A stretch of 64,000 bases of DNA from Pocillopora verrucosa (Eukaryota > Cnidaria > Anthozoa > Scleractinia > Pocilloporidae). This document shows, in pieces, positions 48,516 to 63,600 of this stretch. The position numbers and the translations under genes are program-made. Each line of letters opens with the position of its first letter. Within the stretch, counting starts at the first letter, position 1. Below the pieces are notes generated by a model that did not search any database, had not been told where the DNA came from, and saw only the letters and a program-made list of their open reading frames with translations. The stretch is taken from positions 410,439-474,438 of the forward strand of contig NC_089315.1 of NCBI RefSeq assembly GCF_036669915.1. Reading direction: 5' to 3'.

Positions 48516-50339
48516 ATTTTCTGGTTAGATTGACGCCTCCATGATTAGTTCCTTTTCGACAGAAAATTGTAGTTAGCATTTCAGTTCAGGGTAAGACACC
48601 GTGTGATTAAGGTCGTTTTTGAATAGCATGCAAGTTAGACTGTAATCCTCGATAGAGTAATCAAGACCCGCGAACCTTGATAAGCAATAACCTGTTTTGT
48701 GATTATGTTACCGAGCTCGTAGTTGTTACTCAAAGCGAAACTAATCGCTCGTTTTTTACCTTTCTTTTGGTTCTTTTAATTGCCACGTGCTCGTTTCCTA
48801 AATCGAAATTATTCTTAAGCTATGATCACAATACTCAGGTAATTTCTTCACGTAATGATTTCGGTTGACCGCTTCGATATAATAACACCCCAAGGAATAG
48901 GAAAAGGAATGAAGAAAGAAAAGATTCTATATTGGTTTGTTGTTTATCGCATGCGCGTGTATCGGGAAGCATTTACATTTTGAACTCTTGAAATGTTTAC
49001 TTGCAAATTTCAAATTATGCGACATTTGGCAATGGCAGGGTTCCAATGACTGCTTTGTAGAGTCTGCACGAATACTCTTTGAGTTCGATGGCTCAGTTGA
49101 AGATCTTCATCTGACGGGCATGCTCACTTTCCTCTAACTCTTGTCTGATAATTTTTTTTATTTCCCCTGATCCACATGCTTCTTTCTTGAGGTTTCTCTA
49201 AAAATACCTGTTCACTCTTGAAAAAGTGCACTCCAAATTGCAAGGGAAATGAAGGAATTTCTGGCCCTCGTAGATTTTAACTAAAACCAGAGTTAAAACC
49301 AACCTACTGATGTATTATTTGTGTCGCCATGTTATAGCGGTAGTTGTTCTACACCCGCGGTTTCCCTTGCTCTAAAGACGATTGTGATAGGCTGATTAGT
49401 AATCATTTGACCCTGCATGATTCTTAAAATGAAGCCCGCTCGCAAAACAATTTTTATGGGATGTCAAGACTGTGCCCGAGCAGGATATATTTATTGATGC
49501 AATTAATATCAAGGTTTTGTACGTGATCAGAACCTGGCTGTAAAACTGGAATTGTATACTCTTGGCAATGCTCGTTTTTTGTCAAAAAATACTTGAATTA
49601 TGCTCATTTTTCAAAATCGTGCTCCATTGGTTTGAAAAATCCTTTGTTGATTGTGAAGAAAAAATACCTCAGTACAAAATAAGGCATCAGGTTGTTTTTC
49701 GTAAACTGAATATAGAGGAAAACATTTTTCTATTTCTTTTTGCACCTCTACAACGGCGCTTGTTTGGGTTTCTGAAATGTGTCAAGTATTACACAATTTT
49801 ACCTGTTTATGAACTTGTCCTTTGAAGAATGCTCTGTACGTTTCATGAGATCTTCAAAACGTTCATCGCTTGTTGCAATGCGACATCTCACTTGCAATTG
49901 CTTGCAAGTTGTCAACTAGGGCACATTCCTGTAGCTAGTTGAACGATGACTCCTAGTATCGAGAATACTATCTCCCCTGCAGCAGAAGATAGTTGCACCA
50001 AAAAAATTTACTTGACTGCTGAAGCCCAATGAGGAAGCGGTTCCTTGTGATCACACCACTCCCTTTTGTTTCGATTTTCAGCATGGACTGGGTACGACCT
50101 ATGCCAACTGACCGCTGACAGGCTAGGCACTTTTCAAAGTCAACTAAAATTTCGGGACGGCATATGTGCAGATAGCTTGAAGAATTTAAGTTTCCTAGAG
50201 GTCTTTAGAAGTGTTAAAACACCAAAAACAAGCAATTGCATGACCAGGTATAGATAACATATCACGGAGTGATCTTCATCGGTAAACCACCATTAAAAAA
50301 AAAATAACCAAAAAGGAAATCTGAAGTTGCTCAGGCTTT
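48516..50339. other. Intergenic region, no gene seen
   Basis: Several open frames of 60-90 codons occur but none has recognisable motifs or joins to others through good splice sites. Confidence 0.4.
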
Positions 50340-50551
50340 AATTGGGTTCGATCCTGTGCCTCCTAAAATCCTTGGGCGCCGCTATCAACTACTTTTGCAA
50401 AGGAAATTATTCGGTCAGCGCCATTACGTCAGCGCCCCCTGTGATCTTCTGGCGCGGTTACCATGTATGCACATGGCGTTCTGTGTTTTGGTGTGGATGG
50501 TGAAGTGGTTTGGGAATTCCTCCCGAATGAGCGATTGACGTAGCATGTCAG
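50340..50551 (+). promoter_or_regulatory. Candidate SWT1 promoter and 5' UTR exon
   Basis: A local GC- and CpG-rich island (GGGCGCCGC, CAGCGCCCCC, TGGCGCGG) with a CRE-like TTACGTCA at about 50424-50431 and a second TGACGT near 50536. It ends in a consensus donor CAG|GTGAGG at 50551/50552. It could splice to the acceptor at 51577-51578 that opens the first SWT1 coding exon. This is an inference from spacing and composition only. Confidence 0.4.
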
Positions 50552-51612
50552 GTGAGGGAAATATTTAATTGCACGTTTAAATTGCATCTCATTCCATCTA
50601 TACATGGAGCAACCTCTTAAATGATAAGCATTTGCAAGGAAGGGTAGGCGCCCGCAGAGCCTATCGACGTCAAATAATTTGGTGAGTGGTGGTGAAACGA
50701 AACGTTGAACCTGAAATGTTCCTGTTATTTTCATAAGTAAATGAGTATGTGTGTTTTCCATCGTAATCCATTTTTTTTAAATACATACACAAATCTAGTG
50801 ACAAGTCTTCCATTTCCAACGAGAAAGTGATTGTCCGGACCTATGTGAGAAAATATAAATTAGTGTGATTTCTGTCAGTAGATGTTATCGTCCTCTTTAC
50901 TCAAACCTGAACTTACTATGAAATATTTTTTAGGTATATCTCCATGCATGTCTGCATTTCATATTTCAGATTAGTGAACTGATTAACCATCAGATATACA
51001 TATCAGCAAAAGTCAGATGCAAATTAAAGCACTTAAGCTCGGAATGCAGATAGAATGATGTGTGACAGACCTCTCTTATTTAGAAGCTCTTATTGTATTT
51101 GCAAGACCTCCTTGCTCCTTCAGTGCAGACAATTTAGTGTGCATTGTAATTTGTTTTTGGTGGTGTGGAGAGGGATAATCATCATAATATTAAGCGGACA
51201 AGTGATGAGAAGAGAGAAATATCAATTATAAGTTGATCTGATACCATGACAGTTGGAGAACTACTACCCGTAAATTAAATGTGTTCAAAGACTTCTGCAT
51301 CTGTATATTGGCTACATTTTGACCACGACATGGTCAACATTTTCCATGAATCTCAATTTCTGTAAATGATAAATGAAAAACATTGATTGTCCATGCTGTG
51401 GAGTTGATCTGCATTGAACCTTTGGCTAAAACAAGTCCTAGTGTTGTGCAATTAAGTCTTGCATTGTTGACAGATAGCTGTGATAAGAGTTTTTCTAATG
51501 TAATTTACAAAGTTTTATTGGTATACTGCTCTCCATTCTAATTCAATCTGAACAATTTTTTTTCATTGATCTGCACAGATATTTGTCATCTCAAAGAAGA
51601 TGCCTAGTCAGT

Positions 51613-54600
51613 ATGAACTGTGCTGATGTAGATGACAGACCGCTTCCAACAGGCTGGATATGTCGACAGTCCAAATCAAGAAGGGACAAGCATTATTATT
51701 TTAACACTATCACAAGGGAATCAAGCTGGAAGCATCCTCTTGATACTCCACTAAGCCATGATGACTCATCTGTTCATGTAAGTGTTATACTCAATCTGTA
51801 CTTTACATGTAAAGAGCACAAGTCATTCTTGTAATTTTAACTGAACTTTAATGAAATGACTCAACTACAATTTTCAGATTTGAAGGAAGTATATGCTCGT
51901 AAAATCATATAATTTTTGTTTCTATTATTTAAATTAACATATGATGAAAATTTGCCTCTTTCCATGTTTTGAGATACCAATGAGTCATCTAAATGTTTAA
52001 ATTGACTATGAATGCCAACATTTTGGAAATCATTCGGCAACCTGACTGCCCAGACATCTTAGAATTCAACCCAATAATAGTAATAACAAAATGTGGTCTT
52101 CACGCAGCTTTTTCTTTGGTGGTTGCAAAAAATGGAAGTAAAAAATTGGTTCTTGAATGCCCTTTTGCTTGGCTCTAATTGGGAAAAAGAGGTATGAGAC
52201 TTTGTTAAGACACCTCTAAGCAGCCAGGTTGCCTAGCTACATGTACTGTAGATTCAAATGATTGGTTTAAGATTTGTATCTTATTGATTCAGAAGGCTGT
52301 GCCATTTTTTTTGTGGCAAATTAGTAAGTGAAGAAAAGCAAAACCCTTGCAATCCTTAATTACCCTAATTATTTGATTTAGTGTCCTTGTTCCAGTAAGT
52401 GCCCCTCTCTAGCAAGGGCCTCCTGGAATTTGTATTTATTAGCAACTACTCCTATTCTAATGTTCACCTATATTTCATGATCACCCTCATCCAATTGCTT
52501 CCCTATTACAATAATTGCCCTATTCTGTTTCAGTGATAGCATTGCTAGAGTATTATTACGCATTCCCCAAATATTTGCCGTATGCTTGTTATTTTTACTA
52601 TTTTCTCTTTTAAGTGAACATCAAAGCTTTGTTTTACACATTCTGCTGATTCTCAAAAAAAAAAAAGTTCCATGTCCTCAATATGCACCATGTCTTGAAT
52701 AAGAACCCTCTCAAAAGGTACCACAAGTTAATAAATGCCCCATGTGCAAAATCAAAACATGGCAGTACATTCATTGCCGTAATGAAAGTTCAGCTGTCTT
52801 CTTTGTTCTCCAACAGAGCAAAGGAAGTGTATCGAAGAAAGAGTTTGGGAGTGATGGATCTAGTGCAAGAAAGAAAAATAAAAAATCCAAGAAGCACAAG
52901 ATACCCGACCCAGGGCATTCAGTTTCTGAGAAACTATCTTCACCGACAGGAGACTCCGGCCAAGATAATGAGATACCTATTAGTAAGATGACGGAAGCCG
53001 CGTTGAATTCCACCTGTCAGGAACAGATATGCAGTAATTCTAAAGCTTGTCGCATTAGTGCATGGGTGAATTCTGTAGATACAACTTATACACCCAGTGA
53101 ACAGGGCAGCTGTGTTAGTGTACCATGTTTGCAAAGTGGCTATGCTGAAAGTGACGAAGTTAGTGTTGGCAACTTTCCGTTAAAAAAGTTTTACAGAAGA
53201 CCAACAAATGAGCAAAATTTTTCAGGAAATGCAGCAGGTAAACTCCTGAAAAAGAACAATGCTAACAATGACAAAATCAACAACAGCACAAGACTTGACT
53301 CCAGGTCTATGTGGCATCCGTACAAAAAAGGATATATTCCTAGTGGAAATAATGTACGACTACATAATGGAATTTCAAGGAATTCTATGCAAGGCACTCA
53401 ATCACCAGCTAGTTTTAGTGCTGTTCATACACCATTCAGTCCATTATCTCGTCATCCCACTGTCCTTGGAACAAATTCTGACAAAACAGACTCATGTCAG
53501 AAGTTACCAGGCAGCCATGTAGCTTATCAAACACAAAGTGAGGAAGAAATGCAACTTGACAGTCAAATATCCTTCAACAGCTATGGAAATGTTGGTTATG
53601 AAGCAGAGACTAGTAAGCCACAACAGTTTGATAGTAATGATGATGCAATGGAGATTGATAACTATGAAGAACTCAAAGATCAGATTAGAGCAGAGGTATT
53701 TAATGTGTTATACAACTTGTTTTGTAGGCATTGGAGATTGGAGAATTCCTGTGCTGCTATGCAGAATTCTCTGGCTTAACCCTTCAACCCCTAGAGTGAT
53801 GAGCATCTAATTTCTCCCAGCAGTATAACCCCTTAATCAAACATTATGGTCATGAGAATAAAGGAAATTGTTTATACTCTAGAATCTTTTGATTGTAAGA
53901 CACTCTCTTCTTGTCAAAACCTTAGGAAACGTGAAGAGAACATTAGGGAGAACTTGCATGTTGATGTGAGGATTAACTCAGATAGCATGGGTTATTTTGT
54001 AATCAGTCACGGAGAAATCAGTGTTTATCAAATATTGCTTTTCACTCATCTTCTAGCTGTTAAAAATGTTGCTAATAGCAATAGTCATAAATATGAAAGC
54101 AATCTTTGCATTATGTTGGTTCCAAATAAATCCCTAAAGTGGTGAATAAATGACTGTGAATATATATTTGTGTATTCACCACTTCATGGGTTTATTTGGA
54201 ACCTACATTATGCGCAGCTTCTAGTTAGCTTGTTAGCTGAGTTGGTAGAGCATTGCACTGGTATCGCAGAGGTCATAGGTTCAAATCCCATACAGGCCTG
54301 AATTTTTTCAGGCCTTGTTTTCACTACTGCTCAAGTAGTGTTTATCACTGCAAAGATCGCTTTCATATTCACGTCTTTATCTGCAGTTCAAATATATGAC
54401 TTTCATATATTCACAGTTGTTTAAAAGCAGGTACTTTAGTATTATATATCCCTTTTCTGTACTTTGAAGAGTTAAAATAATTTATAAAGGAGTGGGATGG
54501 GTAATTACCTCTGAAGACACTTTACAAGAAGGGTGAGAATATCTTGTGGAAACATTCACAGTACATTAAAGTCTTGTTTTAGAGATCCACTGCTGCCAAA

Positions 54601-57600
54601 CACACTTTCATTTATGTACCTAAATTGCTAATTGTAAAATGTTCATCATTGTTTACTGCTGGGTCTGCTAAATCTGAGTATATAATTCACTCTCAGTGTT
54701 GAACATTTTGAGAGCCAACAATTTTTAACTGCTCACATGCATACACAGAATTAAAACACAAAAAAATGGAAAAAAAAAGTATTTTGCTGTTTTTTTCTTT
54801 TCTCTTAAAGCTTCAAGGGATCAGATCAGAATTTGTACTTGATCCATTGATGGTGAGTGGAAATGTGCACATTGACTTTTAAAGTCCTTTAGTATGAGTC
54901 ATACTGGAAGGAACTTTTTTAATTAATAGAAGAATTGGTTGCTGATAATAGCCTGTACTGCTTATGTTTGTCTGTGGGGAGTGATATACAAATTTCTTCC
55001 ATTTCTAATTTTATATGATAGATAACACACCCAAAACATGGACACTTCAGTGAGTTTTCTTATCTTAGCATTCTGTTGTTCATTTATTGTAGGTTGAAGC
55101 TGAAACATCCAGGCCCTCACAAGTTTCATACAAGGTGATTTTACAGTCCTTGTCTCTGTTTCCCTTGTTTTTTTGCAGAACCTAAGTGCAAAAGAAACTA
55201 ATATCATTTTTACAAAGAAGAATTTGCTAGTTTTTAGATGTCCTTGGACATACTTATAAGAAAAACACTAGCTTGTGTTGTGCAAGACATAGCAAAATTT
55301 AACTTGTGACCATCTATTTCAGGACACTTTGTATATAATTTTGGATACAAATGTCCTTCTCTCACATCTGAAACTCATTTCCGAATTAAAAGACTTTCCC
55401 ATTGAAGGTAAGTATGCCTTTGGTTTTAGTGTTATTACTTCCCAATACAACAGTTACATTTACCTCTGTCAGTTTTAGTGTCAAACAAATCCTTCCTTAA
55501 CTTCTGTCATCCTCTTTACCTACACCTTCTCTATTTAACAAATGGACAGTGGTTTTGATATTTACTTGACTGTACTGACAACAATATTGGTCATCACATT
55601 AATCAAAATGTTGTGAAGTCAGTTGGCTGCACCTTGTTACTCTGCAACATTTTGACTACTGTGAATGTTGTTGTTGATAAGAGTACAGACCATGCTAAAC
55701 CACTGTCAATTTGTTTTTTTTTACCACAATATTGAGGTCATATTGAGTGATTCTTTAACTGCATGATTGTTGTGTGATATGTTGACATGAGCAGTATTGT
55801 CTGTGCTTTTACTGTTAAGAGCAACTCAGCAAATCAGATTCTGACATTACTGCCAATTGATAAAAAAATATCATGACAAGGCCCCCCATCTAAGATCTCC
55901 TTCTGTAATGAGCTCCCTAGCCTTGCCTACACTCCCCCCCCCCTCCCCCCCTTACAAAAACCTACCTTGTCTAAAAGCCAAATAATTTACTTGAGCCGCC
56001 TCGGGGAGTTTATTTTGGTGGTTATTGTGTGCTCTTAATTCCAAAAGGTGGATAAATTTTGAGTAAATTTTTCAACATTTACACTCCACTTATCTCTGAG
56101 TGAGGAAGCTACTGATTCAAACTTTCTATAATGTTCGGTGTGTTTTTGTTAGTAACAGCATTTTGGGTTGACATGTTTCTTGTAATGACTTTATAGTTCT
56201 TTGCTTTAGCTATTTATTCTCTATTTCTTTGTACACTAACCTGTAGGTGTGGCCAGACCAGTTCTTGTGGTGCCATGGATAGTGATTCAGGAACTAGATT
56301 CACTTAAGGTATGCTTGCTATCTCTCAATGCTCTTTTTTTATATTTTTTTTTCTTCACATTGCGGCTCTTTTGATAGTGAGACAACATGGTACATGCACT
56401 TACATGTGGTCAACAAAAATTTTCAAGCAGTGATACAATTTCAATAAAGTTTCCAAATGCCTTTTTTGGTTTGAGGTACATATATGGTTAAACAAGTTTC
56501 AATTCAAACATTCTTAGCCTTAGACCATAGCATTTTGAAAGTACATTTTTTTTTATTTTGTTTTCAGAGTGATTCATGGAGGGTAAAGAGAGGAAAGCTA
56601 GTGACTGAGACAAATCAGGTTTGAAACTATTTAAAGTAACTTTAATTTGAAGTTCTGTACCAACTCTTCAGTTTTACAGTGTATGCTAAGTTTTATATAA
56701 AGTGTGTTCCTTAATCCATTCAAATACACATACAGTTGGACTAAATATTGTGCTGAATGCAAACCTTGTTAAAATCATCATACTTACTGAGCTCCAGAAT
56801 AGCAAAAACCAAATGTTTGGTTTGTAGTGAATGAAAGTAAAGTTGGAAATTTCAATGTTACCATGGGAACCATGGACCTAGAGTAAAAATATTGCACAAT
56901 GTTAGAGATTTGCCTTAGCCTGTATGGGCCTTTTATTTTCATACACTGTAGAAATGCATCATTTATTATTAAATGGAATATTTTCTTTGTTGTTTAAGAA
57001 TGGCAAGTTAGGTGTTGATATCCTTGCAAGGCAGGCTGTCAAATTTCTTCACCTTTGTTTTGAGTCTAATCATGCACGAGTTCGAGGGCAGACAGTGTCT
57101 GAGGTTAGTACAATCAGGGTAACCAGTGCTGCATGAGTACAGTGTATCTTTACAATTGTACCTTCTCATATGAACTAATTGCTTTGCGCTTGACAAGAAT
57201 TTGGAAAATTTGTTTTCAATGAAGTTGCATTGATTTTGATGGTTTTCCTTTCTGTTTCATCTGTTAATAGCCTTGTTAACAACTGGCTTCAATTTTCATG
57301 ACACAATCAAGCAAAAAGCACCATAATTATATCAGGGTGGAGATTCGTTTGAATGCTTAGAATGGTGTGATTTGTTCCCTTGACCTCTATAATAGGAACA
57401 GTTCCTCTGTCATTTTATACTTCACAGATATCTACAACTAGTGTTCATAATAGTTTTTGTTACTTTTCTCAACAATTTAAGTTTCTTTGCATAAATCTCA
57501 TTCATTTTTGTTGTCCAGGCTCGGGAAATGATGGAGAACTGTGCCATTGAAAATCCTAATAATGATGACAAAATACTGCAGTGCTGTTTATTATTTCAAC

Positions 57601-60600
57601 GAAAGGGTATGTGTCAGTAAAAAGACAGATCTTCACAATGAGAAACACCCAAAAAATTAACAGTTTTGCAAATGTATCTCAAATAAGTATGGCTTGAACA
57701 AAATTATCAGATAAGAAAAAGAAAAAAATACTTTGTTTTTAGCTGAACATGAAAGTTTACTTGACAGGCTCTCCAGAGAGACTTCAGGCATGTACTTTCT
57801 GAAGACCAATTGCTTTCTCTGATTGGACATAGATTATGTAGCATTGTATTTTTGTGCCCTATCAATGTGACTTTTGTCTGCATTTTGTTTACAGTTAATA
57901 AAATATGAAAAAAAAAATACTTACACTCTCAGTCAAATTTCAGTATCATTTGATTTTTTAATTCTCTCTCCCAGTTATTTCCTTCTGTGTCTTTTGGAAT
58001 GAGCAGAGCATGGTTATGCATGCAAATCTTTCACTCTTCATTATTTTCCTATCACCTCTCATCTTTGATACTTAACTTCTCTCAAGGTTGTACATACAGT
58101 GTGATGAAATTTTTTTAAACAATTGAATACTCATTTACCATGACTTTAAAAAAAGTTTATCTATATTCTTCAATCTACATACATGTACTTGTATTTACTG
58201 AATAATGATTCTTTCTCTTCCAGCGGAAAATGGATTTGCCGTTTTGTTCTCAAATGATCAAAACTTATGCAGCAAGGCTATAATTAATGGAATAAAAGCT
58301 TTCAGTCATCAGGTACCTGTATATTTAAAAATATATTATTTTGTTTTATACCTAAAGTATGAAATCATTTGTGAATAAAGCAATAAAAATGGAATTGCTG
58401 ATATTGCAAAAGTGTACATGGATAAATCACTGGTCTTACATTATTTATTTGTTTTCGCATTAGAGTCTTGTCACAGGATTGAAAGAATTATTCCAGAGCA
58501 GTGCCATAGTGTTAAAGAAAGGTTATTTTCAAGGTGAGTTTTAGACGTAGTTTTACGTGACATTTATGTGGAAGTTGCAGCAGATGTCAAGCTCTATGAA
58601 ATGCAAACACCTGGTAATTTACGAACAGTACCATATTTTCTCACAATATCAACCCCAAAGAAAGTCGAGCTAAATTCCTATCATGATTATAATTTCAATT
58701 TCTGTTTCCACTGTTTCTACTTCCTGTTTTGTAGACTATTATAAGGAGCTTCAAAGGCAAGAGGTTTTGGCAGATATGAGAGCCAAGGTATGTTGTATGT
58801 TTCCGAGCTTACCTTTTCGCTAAGTCAGCATTTGGCGACGTAAAATCATGAAAAGGACGCCAAACATGGAATTTTTAGTCACCAAAAGAAAAAATTCAGG
58901 TCTAGCGTTCCAAATGGGAATGAAGTGTTGTTCCCTGTTTCCCACAGGAAGTGCACAAGTAGAAACGTACTTACGCTCCTGTGACAGTGTAACATCCCAT
59001 TAGCGGGGAGTAGCAATAGTCCCTCTGATCTAGAGCCACGGAAAATTAGGTGAACTGTGCTCAAGTGATGCACTTAGTTTGTGAGCCGCCTCCACCTGTA
59101 TTCACAAAATCACATATGTTTATTTTTATTGTACTTCCATGTAGGCTGATGATCTTGTATGCGAGCTTCAGTGTGTTATGAGGGAAGGATTAGCTGTCGT
59201 AGTGGAGACTGAAATGAGAGCAGCTTATGAAGATCTTTGGTATGCTGTTTACCTTGAGTTGATTAGTTTAACTACGAATAGTACGAGGTTAAAGTAGAAA
59301 ATAAGTGTGATCAGGGATGGAGGTACAGTGTGATCAGGGATGGAGGTACAGTGTGATCAGGGCTGGAGGTACAGTGTAACTTGACTTTAGCGCCTAAAGT
59401 TCAGGCTGGCGTTACAGGGATCCTCATTACGCTGATTATAGCGTAATATTCCCAATTTTTTTTTTGTGGTTTTATAGAAGTTTCCGATAAATCTGTCTGT
59501 ACGTGTGGTATGTCAGAAGATACAACTGTAGTTATGAAAGATGGTGCTTAACTTAGATCTTGTTTCTGAGCATTCTTTCAAATACTCAGATGAATTAGAC
59601 AGATGAGGAATCGAAACTCAGACCTTCGGGTCTTTACAGAGCCCAAAATTTACTAAGTCTCTCATTCTATTTACTCAGATGGATTGTTTGGGTTTCAGGG
59701 ACAAGATTGTATTTATAAAACCACCATGGACCTTAGCTGACCTCCTTCAGTTGTTAGACAAGTAAGGAAAGTAATCAAATAAACAACAATAAAGAAGAGA
59801 AGTAATCACTTCCGAAGGGGAATACAACATTTCGATTCGTTTTGCGTCACCTTGTAAAGCATCAAGCTCCGCTGTGATTGGCTGGTCTTCAACAGCTGTA
59901 ATTGGCTCATTTGGATGCTCTCAGGCTGTTGTGTGTCTCGGTTGTGGGCATCCATGCTTCTAGAATGCCTATTTTACTGTCCCTGTTCATGCTATTGAAG
60001 ATGATGTCCTGTGTAAATTGCATTTTATACCCTGTATCTGTCACCATCAGGATCTCAAGTCATAATCTTTGTGATTCGCAGTACGTTCATAGAGTTTTTC
60101 TCGTGTTGTATTTCGTGAAAAGTTATGCATAAACATGAGGAACATAACTGTGGCGCGCACTTTTTTTAAGGTAGGTCTGTTATTTAATCTTCCATAGACA
60201 CTGGATTGCTGTCTTCGGTCAAGTATTTGAAAGGAAAATCAAGACGACAGTAGAAAACCTACGAAAGCACTTCAGTGGAAGTGGAGGTAAAGGTGATAAA
60301 TGGCGGTATTATGGGAGAGCTCTAAGAGCTTCAACTAAACTGTATTACTACGTACTAATAAATAAACTATAGTAATTCAGTAAATTCAGAGTTAGTCGAT
60401 TTTGGTTCTAGTATCAGGTAATCACGTTACGTTCAACAATGAAGAGAAGCATAGATTGTCTGACTGTTTCTGAGTCAGACATCAAAGTCAAGTTGTTCTT
60501 ATGTGCTTAATTTCTTGTTGTTAGGTTCCCATGGTTGTCTGGCTAATGCCTCTGTTGTAATGGACCGGGCGCACGATCTCTTTGAGTGTATAGCTCAGCG

Positions 60601-63600
60601 TTCATGGTAAATCATCAGTAAAATTTACCACTTAGTCAATAATTTAACTTTGTGATGGAACTTAAGACTTGTGTCAATAGTGTGGTAATGATTTCGTACC
60701 GGACGATATGTCCCAGACTGATTAGGAGAGCTCCTCTCGTTTCAAGCAATAATTTATTAATTGGAACTCTCGTGAAAACCTCCGTGTTCGCCATTTGTAT
60801 TAATTTTTTATATTTTTACGTCACATTAAAAAGGGCGCGTGAGTAACACAACACACGGAATAGCCTGGACACAGTCATTTCTACTTCCGTTTCTTGAACT
60901 AAGTTTGTTGCAAAGATGCGTTGACTATACTGTAAGCTTTGCTCAACTTAGCACTGTGCACTGCGATGGTGATATTCTCCTTTTTCCTTTACCCTCGACT
61001 CGTATCAGTTTTAATTAACATCTTTTTGTAGCCTCTTGGGTCTAGTCTTGTTTCTCATATGTGTGATTTGTTTTAGTTACAATGGAGCGATAACCAAGTG
61101 TGTGACAGCCATTATCGTCCTTCAAAAGAGATGCAAAGAATTTCATTCAGATCAAGCACAGTCTACCGGCGCCCAGGCCTCTGTTGTTATGGGTCCTCCT
61201 CGAGTCCCAGCCCTGCATGGGCCTGGCACTGGTTATTCCCCTCCATCTTTGTCTAAAGAAACGGAGAAAGAGGTTGGTTAATTTCCTTCGGTGCAGAAAA
61301 ATTGTTGTAACTCATCATATTTGCACTTCAAAGCGTTCTTTGTATGCAGAATACGCGATACGAGCCCGCACTTGGGTCAAGCTGTGCCGTCTTTTGGGGT
61401 GCAAACGCACTGACAACGGTGTAGACAACGAATCGCCTTCTTGAGTCAGAAATATTGCCTTTAAGTAGGCGTGTTCTACCATTTGCGGATTTTCGTTTCA
61501 TTCTCTCTTCTATTGAAAGGTGTATGAAAGCTGATTTTATGGTACATACTAAGAAAACGTCAACTTGACACTGGCCTTTCGTTTTAATATTTTCCTCATT
61601 CTGTCCACGAACAAAAACCGACACAGTAGTTTAGACAATATCATGTCACCTTTGCCAACTGTTTGACTACGTTTTAACTTGTAAACTACAAAAGCTTTTG
61701 ATCTTTGTAATTCGTATTTAAGTCTTTCTTAGTGTTGTATAGTTAATAAATGTTTATCTTTCAGAAGTTCTCGGCGAAACTTGAAGAGGGTTCAGAAGAA
61801 AGCAGTAGTGTCCATGAGATTAACACAGCAGAGGCTGACAGCAATCCTCATGCTCTGGTCCTATCAACTTTTGAGACAATATGGAACGCAGTCAATCAGT
61901 TCAGGTCTTTGAGCTCGCTTTTTTCTTATCCTAAGTTAAAGCTGATTTCCGCAACAAACGCGTTCTACTGAAGTGTTTAAAATCGTTACGTTCTTCCATC
62001 GCACACCAACCTGATTTCGTTTTCAATTGCAGTGCACAGATATTTAACGGTGTTGGATTTCCTCATCCCATACCACAGAACATTCTGAAGGATCTCGCTA
62101 AACCATCAAGGGAACAGGCTGTTCAGTTTCTCAGCCGGCTCTGTTCATGTTTAGCATTTGTTGTCGCAGCCATTCAAAGGTAAAAATTTAAATTCACACG
62201 GTTACGGATAGTTACCATTTTTCCTTGCTTGATTTCAGTAAGTGATCGAACCAGTGGCTATCGGAATTCGAGTTTAGTCCTCAGGGTGGTTTCTTGATCT
62301 TGAAGAGACCAAGGGTATTCCCCCTTCCCACCCTCCCACTCTTCCCCCACTCCTTGTTTTACCTAAGTTTAGTTCGCTGTTGCGTAGAGACGCTCCCTGG
62401 AAGTAGTTTGCGTTGCCCGCCGAGGGTTCCATGCGTTATCGTAATGATGTGCAGTTAGTGACTTTAAAGGACATGGCAAGATGATTTTCTTTAGGGGGAA
62501 GGGGCCTGGTAAGAAGAGAAAGAAGGTCACTACTTCTCATTAGTCAATTTTATTCAATCTTAAGAGTTCTTTACTTTTTACTGCAGGACACATTTTGATA
62601 ATTTTTGTCATCAGCTTTTTCCTTTTAATTGCTTAAAGCGTTCTTCAAGAACCTAAAGGAAGCGAGGCGGGGAATTTTCAAATGTTCGAAAATTTGTTGA
62701 AAGCTGTTACGCAATTCTTCCAGGAGGTGAGGGAACTATATTTCCAGGAGGTGGAAATGTTATTTGTGTCATTAGGGGAATTTGTAACTGAGTGTCGAAA
62801 GTCATCCAGGAATGCATCGGTTGTGTTCTTAACTTCACTTTCTGTTTGGTAGAGAAAACACAACATGCCCTTTCGATCATTCATATGCAAAACAGAAACG
62901 AAAAAACAAAACAGATGAAAAACCCCCATCGACATGACACTTGTGCTGTGTTTCCCGTACCTTACTCAGTTTGTTGTTCTCACTGCAATTTTGTTACAGT
63001 TGAAATGTTTGCTTTGCGAATGCTGTCGGCAAACTGGCGTTAAATGGTGAAACTTTTTATGTTCTCTAAAGAAACTTGTAGTCATTTGTTGTTTTTGTTG
63101 TATTTCGGTAACGCGTGAGATTGATACATTTTAGAAACAACCATTCAACTTTACCTCTTGCAGATATTATCCATGAATACGAACGTTACAGTGACGGACC
63201 TGTTTAAATTTGCAAGGGATCCAAACGCAAGGTAACCTTCCACTCTACATGAATATTTAGGTAAGATTGTTTTTGCTTCTGTCGTGAGCTGAAGACATTC
63301 GGATTTTGCTGTCCAATGTTGTGCCACTGAGCTATTGTGAACTGTGTAATGAGCAAGGACGTATACTCGGTTTGTAAATGCAATCATCAGCAATGTCGAA
63401 ACGTTCTTATGCGAGATTAGAATAAGAGAGTTAATGAGTTTTGAGCGTGTTAATATGCCGGATTTACATGTAATATTATCATCAATCATACTTGAACTCT
63501 CACAACTGGCCCAAATGCTTTCAGGATGGGTCTCATTCAGGGGTGCTCACAATTAGACCGTGCTTTGGCCACCCTCCAGCAGTGTTCCACTTGGGTGGTG

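Noticed and set aside
54220-54300. Possible tRNA gene
   Set aside because: A and B boxes are present, but the acceptor and anticodon arms do not pair well and a SINE body follows. It is a tRNA-derived SINE.
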